A DNA stretch of 9,508 bases from an uncultured Rhodocyclaceae bacterium (lineage in GTDB: Bacteria > Pseudomonadota > Gammaproteobacteria > Burkholderiales > Rhodocyclaceae), in assembly GCA_903950295.1 (NCBI GenBank), contig CAJBAP010000364.1, positions 1 to 9,508 on the forward strand, written 5' to 3'. Under the pieces are notes generated by a model that was given only the letters and a program-made list of their open reading frames with translations, was not told the origin of the DNA and made no database searches. Made by a program: the position numbers and the translations under genes. This document shows, in pieces, positions 1 to 6,387 of this stretch (within the stretch, counting starts at the first letter, position 1; each line of letters begins with the position of its first letter).

Positions 1-567
1 CAGGAGCACTGCCTCTACGACCTGCTGGCGCGCTGGCAATCAAAGGAACTCGACATCGAGATTCCCTGTGTAATCTCGAACCACGACACCTTCAAGGGCT
101 TCGTCGAGTGGCACGGCATTCCGTTCCATCATGTAGCAGTCACCCCCGACAACAAGCCGCAGGCCTATGCCGAAGTGCAGCGACTATTTGAGGAATCACA
201 CGGCGACACGATGGTGCTGGCGCGCTACATGCAGATTCTCTCGCCAGAACTGTGCGCCGCGCATCCCGGCAAGATCCTCAATATCCACCATAGCTTCCTG
301 CCCAGCTTCGTCGGTGCCAAGCCTTATCACCAGGCCTATACGCGCGGGGTGAAACTGATCGGCGCCACCTGTCATTATGTGACGAGCGAACTGGACCAAG
401 GTCCGATCATCGAGCAGGACGTGATCCGCATCGACCACTCCGATTCGCCGGAGGATATGGTGCGCTACGGCAAGGACATCGAAAAAACCGTGCTGGCACG
501 CGGCCTCAGATATCACCTCGAAGACCGCGTGCTGGTGCACGGTAACAAGACCGTGGTGTTCCGCTGA
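1..567 (+). CDS. purU: formyltetrahydrofolate deformylase PurU, 3' part (5' end cut by window edge)
   Basis: PurU hydrolyses 10-formyl-tetrahydrofolate to formate and tetrahydrofolate in the cytoplasm, balancing one-carbon pools and feeding formate to PurT. Frame 1 is open from base 1 to a TGA at 565-567, giving 188 residues of a protein usually about 280-290 long. The N-terminal ACT domain and the start of the hydrolase domain are therefore missing. The remaining part is the formyltransferase-like fold. It shows ISNHDTFKGF near residue 26, LNIHHSFLPSF near 93-103 (Asn95 and His97) and TSELDQGPIIEQD near 128-140 (Asp132). Asn95, His97 and Asp132 correspond to the Asn/His/Asp catalytic triad of GAR transformylase and PurU. 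The HHSFLPSF stretch and the EQDV tail favour PurU over PurN. The stop codon overlaps the next ATG by one base (TGATG). Confidence 0.95.
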   Translation, partial: QEHCLYDLLARWQSKELDIEIPCVISNHDTFKGFVEWHGIPFHHVAVTPDNKPQAYAEVQRLFEESHGDTMVLARYMQILSPELCAAHPGKILNIHHSFLPSFVGAKPYHQAYTRGVKLIGATCHYVTSELDQGPIIEQDVIRIDHSDSPEDMVRYGKDIEKTVLARGLRYHLEDRVLVHGNKTVVFR

Positions 568-1004
568 TGGATTGGAATAAGCTCAAGAAGCAACTAGCGC
601 GGGAAGCCCTGGAATACCTTGCCGACCTGCGCGAGATCCGCGACGATCTAAAAAGCGCCGAGGGCTGGATTGCACTCGCGCTGATCGTGATGGTGGTACT
701 GATGACCGTCGCCTGGCTCATCGTCAGCCTCGGCTTCAACCCGGAAAACGAGCACGTCAATTTTCTTCTGTACAAGCTCGGGCTACGCTCTTGCAGGCCG
801 ATCGACAACTTCGCTGGCGTGATCGTCTTCGTCGATTTTTTCATGTTGCTGTTTCTTACCGTCATCACCCTGGGCAACACTGTCCGCATGGCCGCGCGGG
901 TCAAGCGCGGCTGGGCGCGCGAGCCGCGCGACCTGATAATTTCGGCCTTGCTGATGCTGGTCGTGGGGGTCGGCGGCATCATCTACATGCGCTGGATCTG
1001 CTGA
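567..1004 (+). CDS. small membrane protein of unknown function, three predicted TM helices
   Basis: I do not recognise this 145-residue protein. A charged, helix-prone N-terminus (residues 1-33, rich in Lys, Arg, Glu and Asp) is followed by three hydrophobic segments at about 34-56, 82-104 and 122-141, and the protein ends in Arg-Trp-Ile-Cys. The linker at 57-81 contains one Cys (76). A basic loop lies at 107-121 between TM2 and TM3, which by the positive-inside rule should be cytoplasmic. Its ATG uses the last base of the purU stop codon (TGATG), so translation is probably coupled to purU. It ends only two bases before the stop codon of the convergent senB. The coupling suggests shared expression with purU but says nothing about function. 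Hydropathy and the tight overlap support a real gene; its role is unknown. Confidence 0.8.
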   Translation: MDWNKLKKQLAREALEYLADLREIRDDLKSAEGWIALALIVMVVLMTVAWLIVSLGFNPENEHVNFLLYKLGLRSCRPIDNFAGVIVFVDFFMLLFLTVITLGNTVRMAARVKRGWAREPRDLIISALLMLVVGVGGIIYMRWIC

Positions 1005-1006
1005 AG

Positions 1007-1975
1007 CTAAACCAGATCACCCACCAGACACCGAACTGCTGCGCGCTCTGCCGCCGGAACAAACAAGGGTGCGCGCTTGCGGCATTGTTCGCCAAGCCGC
1101 GCCAGCAGACCGTCAGGTTCTTGCTGGCTGGTGCGGCATTGGGCCAACAGTCCGGCCAGTTTGTCTGCATCACCACAATCGAAATAGCCCGAGTAATCTT
1201 CACCGAGCATGCCGACATTGCCGTCGATGCGCGAAGCAAGCACGGGGGTGCCGCTGGCGATCGCCTCCATCACCACATGCGCGCCGCCTTCCATCTTGCT
1301 GGCATGCACCAGCACATGGGCGCGCTGGATGTGGCGACGCGTTGCTTCGTGCGGCTGTCCGCCGAGCCAGCGATAGTTTGGGCAGGCGGCCATTGTTACT
1401 TGAGCTGCCATGCCAAGCTCCGGATCGAGCGGGTCGCCGATGTGGTCGATGAGGATGTCCTGGTGTTGCGCCAGTCGCCGTGCAGCGGCAAACAAGATAG
1501 CGGGCGATTTTTCCTCACGCAGATGACCGACCATGAGGGCGCGCAAGTGGCGCGTCGGCTTGATCAACTGCCGACGCGACGTGGTCGACTGGAAAATGAC
1601 ACGCGTCTTCGCATGCAATTCAGGAGTCAGCATCAGCGGGCCGCGCTCCTGCAAGACCACCAGAGTCTGGGCAAACCGCAGCGAAGCCTGCGCCGTGGCA
1701 TCGCTCTGGATATCGCGATAAAGATCCGTACCCGTCAGGATCACCGCCAACCGCGCAGCGTGGGCCTGGTGCCATGCCGCGATGGAGGGCGCCGAGCGCC
1801 GCGCGTGCAGGGCAAGCATGACGTAGTCAGCTGCAGCTGCGGCATCCGGCCACTGCCGAACAATCCGTGTTGGAAAGCACGGCGCGAGAAAACGCTGCCA
1901 CCGGCGCGCAGTTTGCCAGTTGCCGTTGTTGGCATCTGCGAGCGCCGGGCTCACAATCACGACTTGTGCTGACAT
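1007..1975 (-). CDS. senB: selenosugar synthase SenB (GT-B glycosyltransferase-like)
   Basis: SenB uses selenophosphate and a UDP-sugar to form a selenosugar, the selenium donor for SenA in selenoneine biosynthesis (known from the Variovorax senABC work). This 322-residue protein has the glycosyltransferase-4-like layout of the family (TIGR04348, from memory). An N-terminal Rossmann half holds the signature NNGNWQTARRW at residues 16-26 and VILTGTDLYRDI at 78-89. A linker carries LMVGHLREEKSP at 147-158. The C-terminal half has HIGDPLDPELG at 178-188, LVHASKMEGGAHVVMEAIASG around 222-242 and SRIDGNVGMLGEDYSGYF at 248-265. The acidic/Gly-rich HASKMEGG segment corresponds to the nucleotide-sugar-binding E-x7-E region of GT4 enzymes. 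The ATG at 1973-1975 is preceded on its strand by GGAG with 7-nt spacing. It is divergent from senA across 15 bp and convergent with the membrane-protein gene at its 3' end. A plain sugar transferase is the alternative, but the signature and the neighbouring senA make SenB much more likely. Confidence 0.88.
   Translation of the reverse strand: MSAQVVIVSPALADANNGNWQTARRWQRFLAPCFPTRIVRQWPDAAAAADYVMLALHARRSAPSIAAWHQAHAARLAVILTGTDLYRDIQSDATAQASLRFAQTLVVLQERGPLMLTPELHAKTRVIFQSTTSRRQLIKPTRHLRALMVGHLREEKSPAILFAAARRLAQHQDILIDHIGDPLDPELGMAAQVTMAACPNYRWLGGQPHEATRRHIQRAHVLVHASKMEGGAHVVMEAIASGTPVLASRIDGNVGMLGEDYSGYFDCGDADKLAGLLAQCRTSQQEPDGLLARLGEQCRKRAPLFVPAAERAAVRCLVGDLV
1929..1957 (+). promoter_or_regulatory. 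candidate sigma-70 promoter for senA, inside the 5' end of senB
   Basis: TTGGCA (1929-1934, five of six matches to the -35 consensus) is separated by 17 bp from CACAAT (1952-1957, four of six matches to the -10). This would start transcription near 1964 and give a leader of about 27 nt before the senA ATG. The gap between senA and senB is only 15 bp, so any senA promoter must lie in senB codons. This is a consensus match only. Confidence 0.35.
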
Positions 1976-1990
1976 TCAGGATCTCCGTTC
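1976..1990. promoter_or_regulatory. 15-bp divergent intergenic gap carrying both ribosome-binding sites
   Basis: The gap between the ATG codons of senB (minus) and senA (plus) contains CAGGA (1977-1981) for senA with 9-nt spacing. On the other strand it contains GGAG (complement of 1983-1986) for senB with 7-nt spacing. Both sites support the chosen starts. There is no room for promoters or an operator here, so these must overlap the coding regions. For senB the only -10-like element I see is TATAGT on the minus strand (complement of 2001-2006), with a poor -35. Confidence 0.7.
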
Positions 1991-3157
1991 ATGACCGCCA
2001 ACTATACCTCTGCCCAGGCCGCCCGCACCGGCGACGCCGCCATACTCGCCACCGGCATGCAGGATGCGCGCCGGCGCACCCTTGGCCTGCTTGCCGCGTA
2101 CGCGGAAAAGCTCGGCACGACGCTGGCGGTGCCCTATTCGGCACAACTCAACCCGCCGCTGTGGGAGGTCGGCCACGTCGCCTGGTTCTACGACATCTGG
2201 CTCGCGCGCAGCCAGCAACGCGATCTTGGTCTGGCCTGCGATCCCGATCACACGCGTCCGGAAGGTCGCATGCCCGGGGCCGATGCGCTCTATAACTCAA
2301 GCAAGGTCGCGCACGCTACGCGCTGGGCGCTGCCGGTTCCCGATCTTGCCGGGACACTCAGCTACCTGCGTGACAGTCTTGCCGAATCACTCGATCTGCT
2401 GGCCAAAATACCCGCAGCCCGCGAAACTCCGGAGGCGCTCTACTTCTACCGCCTCGCACTTTTTCATGAAGACATGCACGCCGAGGCTGGAACCTACATG
2501 GCCCAGGCGCTCGGGATTCCACTGCCACCCGAACTGATGCCGATCGAACGTCCACTGCCTGCCGTCACCGCCCTGCAGTTCGCCGCCGGCGACTGGCGAC
2601 AGGGCTACGAGGGCCCCGGCTTCGCCTTCGACAACGAACTGCTTGCCCATGACGTCGCCGTGCCTGCCTGTGAAATCGACAGTGTGCCGGTGAGTTGGGC
2701 ACGCTACCTGCCCGGCGTCGAGGCCGGTGCAGTACCGATGCCACGCTATCTGCGACAGATCGACGGACAATGGCAGCGCCAGCATTACGGCGCATGGCAA
2801 GCGCTGCCGCTCGACAGCGCGGCCGTGCATCTCACCTGGCACGAAGCCGATGCCTGGTGCCGCTGGGCCGGGCGCCGCCTGCCCACCGAAGCCGAGTGGG
2901 AAAAAGCTGCCCTCACCGAACCCAGCTTTCAATGGGGCGAGGTTTGGGAGTGGACCAATAGCCGCTTCGCGCCATTTTCCGGTTTCAAGCCGCACCCCTA
3001 CCGCGATTATTCGCGCTTCGGCTTCGAGGCGCACAGCTACGTGCTGCGCGGCGCCAGCCGGGCCACCGCCGCACGCATGGCCCATCCGCGCTATCGCAAC
3101 TACTTCACGGCGGAGCGCAACGACATCCACACGGGGTTTCGAAGTTGTGCCCGATAA
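1991..3157 (+). CDS. senA: selenoneine synthase SenA (EgtB-like non-haem iron enzyme)
   Basis: SenA couples hercynine oxidatively to the SenB selenosugar using Fe(II) and O2, leading to selenoneine. It is a relative of the ergothioneine sulfoxide synthase EgtB. The 388-residue protein has the two-part EgtB architecture. An N-terminal DinB-like helical domain (about 20-190) carries His62 in PLWEVGHVAWFYD and the HxxxHxE motif at 159-165 (His159, His163, Glu165), which together form the three-His iron site. A C-terminal formylglycine-generating-enzyme-like domain (about 191-385) contains RRLPTEAEWEKAA near 295-307, GEVWEWTNS at 316-324, YVLRGASRAT at 350-359 and NDIHTGFRSCAR at the end. The AGGA site supports the ATG at 1991. 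An internal ATG at residue 23 is possible, but family members extend upstream of that DAR-x-x-TL helix. EgtB proper and OvoA are the alternatives; the divergent senB partner favours SenA. Confidence 0.87.
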   Translation: MTANYTSAQAARTGDAAILATGMQDARRRTLGLLAAYAEKLGTTLAVPYSAQLNPPLWEVGHVAWFYDIWLARSQQRDLGLACDPDHTRPEGRMPGADALYNSSKVAHATRWALPVPDLAGTLSYLRDSLAESLDLLAKIPAARETPEALYFYRLALFHEDMHAEAGTYMAQALGIPLPPELMPIERPLPAVTALQFAAGDWRQGYEGPGFAFDNELLAHDVAVPACEIDSVPVSWARYLPGVEAGAVPMPRYLRQIDGQWQRQHYGAWQALPLDSAAVHLTWHEADAWCRWAGRRLPTEAEWEKAALTEPSFQWGEVWEWTNSRFAPFSGFKPHPYRDYSRFGFEAHSYVLRGASRATAARMAHPRYRNYFTAERNDIHTGFRSCAR

Positions 3158-3241
3158 AAAGTCGGCGCAGCCTCTGCGGGCCGCTTCCGGCCTGACGGCC
3201 AGCAGGATGGCACGGCGCGGCCAGGCAATCAGGGTTACGAC

Positions 3242-4384
3242 ATGAACGATCCAATCTATCTCGATTACAACGCCACCACGCCCGTAGCACCTGAAGTAAC
3301 GGCAGCGATTCGCCCTTGGCTGGAGATGGATTTTGGTAATCCCTCCTCGTCCCATGTGTATGGCCAACAGGCGGCACAAGCTGTTGCCCAAGCGCGGGCC
3401 AATATCGCCGCACTGATCGGTGCACAGATTGAAGAAGTCGTCTTCACCGGCAGCGCCACCGAGGCGAACAACCTCGCCTTGCTTGGTGTCGCGCGGGCCT
3501 TGCCGACAAAGCGCCATATCGTTATCAGCGCTGTTGAGCATCCGGCGGTGATGCAGCCCGCGCTACATTTGCGCGAACTGGGTTGGGAAGTATCTGTCGT
3601 ACCAGTCGATGGCATGGGGCGCGCCGCCGTCGCTGATATTCTGGCTGCACTGCGACCCGATACCGCACTGGTCTCGGTGATGCTCGCCAACAACGAGGTC
3701 GGCACGCTGCAACCCATCGCGGAGATTGCTGCGCTGGCACGCGCCAACGGCAGTCTGATGCATACCGATGCGGCGCAAGCAGCGGGCAAGTTGCCGCTTG
3801 ACGTCGATGCCTTGGGCGTCGACCTGCTGACGCTCGCTTTCCACAAATTTTACGGCCCCAAGGGCATCGGCGCGCTTTACGTCAGGCGCGACACACCGCT
3901 CAAGCCGATCCAGTTCGGCGCAGAACAAGAGCACGGCCTGCGACCCGGCACCGAGAACGTTGCCCTGATAGTCGGCGCTGGCGCGACGGCACGACTGGCA
4001 CGTGAGCGACTGCCAGAAGTCGCGGCACATCTCGCCGCGATGCGCGATGCGTTGCAGCGTCGCTTGGTCGAGAGTATTCCCGGCTTGCAACTCAATGGAC
4101 ATCCGGATCATCGCCTGCCCAACACGCTCCACGTTTCGTTTCCCGGTGTTTCCGGCCGTGACTTGCTGGCAGCTTGTGCAGGCATCGTATCTGCCTCGGT
4201 TGGCTCGGCTTGTCACTCACACGGTGATGCTGTCAGCGGTGTGCTGGCGGCGATGGGCTGCGATGCAACGCGGGCGCGTGGTGCCGTGCGACTGTCGGTC
4301 GGGCGCGATACCACGGCCGAGGCAATTGATATTGCGGCAAGTGCTCTCGCAGCCGCTTGGAGCAAAATCGTCGTATCCCGGTAA
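3242..4384 (+). CDS. selenocysteine lyase-like / cysteine desulfurase, class V PLP enzyme
   Basis: This 380-residue fold-type I PLP enzyme of the NifS/IscS group would remove sulfur from cysteine, or selenium from selenocysteine, giving alanine. Visible motifs are YLDYNATTP (6-14), the NPSS segment (33-36), GSATEANNLAL (70-80), VEHPAV with PLP-stacking His100, MLANNEVGT (147-155), HTDAAQAAGK (174-183, with Asp176 and Gln179), the PLP lysine in HKFYGPKGIGALY (Lys202), RPGTEN (234-239), and the catalytic Cys324 in ASVGSACHSHGD. The loop SVGSACHSHGD, followed by VRLSVGRDTT at 349-358, closely resembles animal selenocysteine lyase (recalled, not aligned). AGGG with 7-nt spacing precedes the ATG. 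It lies 84 bp after senA and 9 bp before the next gene, suggesting co-transcription. In this setting it may supply selenium for selenophosphate synthesis. An EgtE-like C-S/C-Se lyase is less likely given the intact desulfurase cysteine. Confidence 0.85.
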   Translation: MNDPIYLDYNATTPVAPEVTAAIRPWLEMDFGNPSSSHVYGQQAAQAVAQARANIAALIGAQIEEVVFTGSATEANNLALLGVARALPTKRHIVISAVEHPAVMQPALHLRELGWEVSVVPVDGMGRAAVADILAALRPDTALVSVMLANNEVGTLQPIAEIAALARANGSLMHTDAAQAAGKLPLDVDALGVDLLTLAFHKFYGPKGIGALYVRRDTPLKPIQFGAEQEHGLRPGTENVALIVGAGATARLARERLPEVAAHLAAMRDALQRRLVESIPGLQLNGHPDHRLPNTLHVSFPGVSGRDLLAACAGIVSASVGSACHSHGDAVSGVLAAMGCDATRARGAVRLSVGRDTTAEAIDIAASALAAAWSKIVVSR

Positions 4385-4393
4385 AGGAAGATC

Positions 4394-5326
4394 ATGCTGA
4401 AATTACTCGCTCGCTTCTGCCTGTTCATGCTGTTCACGCTAGCTGCCGCCTCGGCGCAGGCCGAATATTTTCCCAAGGCGGAGCGGGTAGCCGATAGGGT
4501 GTATGCCATTGTCGGTCCGCTCGGTCAGCGCAGCCCGGAAAACGATGGCCTCAACGCCAACTACGGCTTCATCGTGACGGCGACCGGTGTGATCCTCATC
4601 GATTCCGGCGCCAGTCGGTTGGGAGCGGAAAAACTCGAAAAAGCCATTCTCACTGTGACTGACAAACCCGTGCGCTGGGTCATCAACACTGGCAGCCAGG
4701 ATCATCGCTGGCTGGGCAACGACTACTTCGCCAACCGTGGTGCGGAGATTGTCGCCTTGCAACGTACCGCCGCCACCCAAGCCAGGGGTGCCAGCCAGCA
4801 GTTGCAGGGGCTTGAACACTTCCTCGGCAAACGACTGGAAGGAACACAACCTTTGCCGGCACCCAGGCCGCTCACGGGTGAGAATGCAAATCTTGAGCTG
4901 GGCGGCGAGGCACTGTCCATCACCTATACCGATGCGCACTACCAGGGCGATGCGATGGTGTATTTGCCGAAACGATCCATCGTCTTTACTGGTGATCTGG
5001 TCTACGTGGATCGACTGCTGGGCGTACTGCCCGGGTCGAGCGTACAAAAAGGGCAAAAAGCTTTCCAGGCGATGGCAGCGCTCAAGCCAACTGCTATCGT
5101 GCCCGGCCATGGCAAAGTCTGCGATCTGGCCAAAGCGCAGCGCGAAACCGGTGATTACTATGATTTCCTTGCCAACACAATTGGCACTGCCGCGAAAGAA
5201 ATGGAACCCATGGACGAAGTGCTCAAGCGTCACGCCGACCTGCCGGCCTTCCGGCATCTGGAGAATTACGACAGCCTGCACCGGGCCAACATGAACCGGG
5301 CTTTCACCGAGTTCGAAGGACAGTAA
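4394..5326 (+). CDS. exported metallo-beta-lactamase-fold hydrolase with altered metal motif
   Basis: This is a 310-residue MBL-fold protein with an apparent signal peptide: a Lys/Arg start, a hydrophobic core, and AQA at 21-23 as a likely cleavage site. The mature protein should be periplasmic. Fold landmarks are NYGFIVTATGVILIDSG (56-72), VRWVINTGSQDHRWLGN (93-109), TDAHYQGDAMVYLP (179-192), VFTGDLVYVDRLLG (197-210) and IVPGHGKV (235-242). The usual HxHxDH motif is replaced by TGSQDH at 99-104. Asp103, His104, His182, Asp201 and His239 remain, but the first two histidines of the zinc-1 site do not. The general form resembles MBL proteins associated with quinoprotein systems, though I cannot assign a substrate. 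AGGAAG sits in the 9-bp gap after the lyase-like gene, so both are almost certainly one operon. Its role beside senA is unknown. Confidence 0.85.
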   Translation: MLKLLARFCLFMLFTLAAASAQAEYFPKAERVADRVYAIVGPLGQRSPENDGLNANYGFIVTATGVILIDSGASRLGAEKLEKAILTVTDKPVRWVINTGSQDHRWLGNDYFANRGAEIVALQRTAATQARGASQQLQGLEHFLGKRLEGTQPLPAPRPLTGENANLELGGEALSITYTDAHYQGDAMVYLPKRSIVFTGDLVYVDRLLGVLPGSSVQKGQKAFQAMAALKPTAIVPGHGKVCDLAKAQRETGDYYDFLANTIGTAAKEMEPMDEVLKRHADLPAFRHLENYDSLHRANMNRAFTEFEGQ

Positions 5327-5400
5327 CTCCTCGCGCTATTTCACCCGCCGGGGCAGTGCTTCACCTGCTGGCGCACGGCAAGGCGAGCGAGGATCATGCT

Positions 5401-5429
5401 CGGCGCAAACCGCGTGTTCATTTGCGCCG
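5401..5429. terminator. 9-bp perfect inverted repeat between convergent genes (possible bidirectional terminator)
   Basis: CGGCGCAAA (5401-5409) and TTTGCGCCG (5421-5429) are perfect inverted copies with an 11-nt loop. They sit in the 113-bp gap between the stop codons of the convergent MBL gene and egtD, 10 bp beyond the egtD stop. Neither strand has a strong T tract after the stem, so a classical intrinsic terminator is not shown. Transcription stop or mRNA 3'-end protection is inferred from placement. Confidence 0.45.
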
Positions 5430-5439
5430 CAGGAAACAC

Positions 5440-6387
5440 TCAGGTTTGGGCAAGAAATACGGCGAACCAGCCATGCTCATCCGTCCAGTGCTGCACACCA
5501 GTGAAGCCGGCACTTTCCAGCAGCCGGGCAAAATCATCGACACGCCACTTGTATGAATTTTCCGTATGGATACGTTCACCGACAGCAAACCGCCGCTCGC
5601 TTTCAGGCCAGCGCACGGTCGTTGCCCGCACGGCTTCGAGGTGCATTTCGATGCGTGACTGACCCAAGTTAAAAAAGGCAAGGTGCCGCCAGTCATCCAA
5701 GCGAAAGTCGGTGCCGGCGAGACGGTTGATGTGCAGCAATAAATTGCGGTTGAAGGCTGCCGTGACGCCGAGCGGATCATCGTAGGCCGGCTCCAGCACG
5801 TCGATGGGTTTCACTAGATCCACGCCGATCAGCAGCCCGCCGCCGCAAGCTGCGCCCTGCACCTGGCGCAGGAAGGCAAGCGCCTCTTCCGGTGTGAAGT
5901 TGCCGATGCTCGAGCCCGGATAAAACAGCAGGCGCGGTTCTGTGCCAAGTTCGGGCGGCAGTGTCAGATGCTGCGAAAAGTCCATGCCGACGCCGATGAG
6001 TTCGAGCGCGGGATGTTGCTTGTGCAGGAGATCAAGCGAGTGGCGCAGGTAGTCGACGGAAATGTCGACGGCGACGTAGCGCTGCACCCCAAAGGGAGCG
6101 AAAAGCCGCGCTGCCTTTTCGCAGTTGCCGGCGCCAAGATCGACCAGCGTGGTCGCCGGGGGCAACTGCGCCGCGATCGCATCGACATGGCGGTTGAAAA
6201 TTGCTGCTTCGGTACGCGTTGGGTAATACTCGGGCAACTCGGTAATGGCGGCGAAGAGCCGCGCGCCGAGCGCATCGTAAAGATACTTGGGCGAGGTCGT
6301 GGCCGGCCACGCCTGCAAACCGTGCAGCAATTCGGCCCGAATGGCCACTGGATCGGCGTGGTCGATCTGGATCAATCGCAGCTTCAT
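5440..6387 (-). CDS. egtD: L-histidine N-alpha-methyltransferase EgtD
   Basis: EgtD trimethylates histidine with three S-adenosylmethionine to give hercynine, the backbone of ergothioneine and selenoneine. The 315-residue length matches the family. Motifs include KYLYDALGARLFAAI then LPEYYPTRTE (34-60), the SAM loop LVDLGAGNCEK (81-91), YVAVDIS (104-110), FYPGSSIGNFTP (155-166, with Asn163), AYDDPLGVTAAFNRN (201-215, with Tyr202) and IHTENSYKW (273-281). By comparison with the mycobacterial enzyme, Asn163 and Tyr202 hold the histidine amino and carboxylate groups, while Glu276 and Ser278 hold the imidazole; all are present. The ATG at 6385-6387 shares its A with the TGA stop of the upstream ATP-grasp gene (TGATG), so the two are translationally coupled. 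The frame continues upstream but that part is out-of-frame ATP-grasp coding sequence. It is the obvious hercynine source for SenA. Confidence 0.95.
   Translation of the reverse strand: MKLRLIQIDHADPVAIRAELLHGLQAWPATTSPKYLYDALGARLFAAITELPEYYPTRTEAAIFNRHVDAIAAQLPPATTLVDLGAGNCEKAARLFAPFGVQRYVAVDISVDYLRHSLDLLHKQHPALELIGVGMDFSQHLTLPPELGTEPRLLFYPGSSIGNFTPEEALAFLRQVQGAACGGGLLIGVDLVKPIDVLEPAYDDPLGVTAAFNRNLLLHINRLAGTDFRLDDWRHLAFFNLGQSRIEMHLEAVRATTVRWPESERRFAVGERIHTENSYKWRVDDFARLLESAGFTGVQHWTDEHGWFAVFLAQT

Noticed and set aside
565..567. TGA codons as possible selenocysteine sites, given the selenium theme
   Set aside because: Stops fall at normal family C-termini and overlap or adjoin the next gene. 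I saw no SECIS-like hairpin or homologous sequence continuing past them.
791..1972. A 393-codon plus-strand open frame opposite senB
   Set aside because: It is antisense to senB, low in recognisable motifs and rich in Arg, His and Gln as expected from a high-GC shadow frame. The senB frame carries clear family motifs and a ribosome-binding site.
1991..3157. Calling this gene egtB or ovoA
   Set aside because: The domain order is shared, but the adjacent senB-type glycosyltransferase is the hallmark of the selenoneine system. There is also no C-terminal methyltransferase as in OvoA.
3179..3192. Short hairpin GGCCG-CTTC-CGGCC between senA and the lyase-like gene
   Set aside because: The stem is only 5 bp with no following T tract, and the genes are co-directional and close. 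I do not call it a terminator; weak mRNA structure at most.
2387..3541. A 384-codon minus-strand open frame opposite senA and the lyase-like gene
   Set aside because: It spans the boundary of two convincing plus-strand genes and shows no domain. It is a shadow of GC-rich codons.
4439..5281. A 280-codon minus-strand open frame opposite the MBL gene
   Set aside because: It is fully antisense to a protein with a signal peptide and MBL landmarks, and has no motif of its own.
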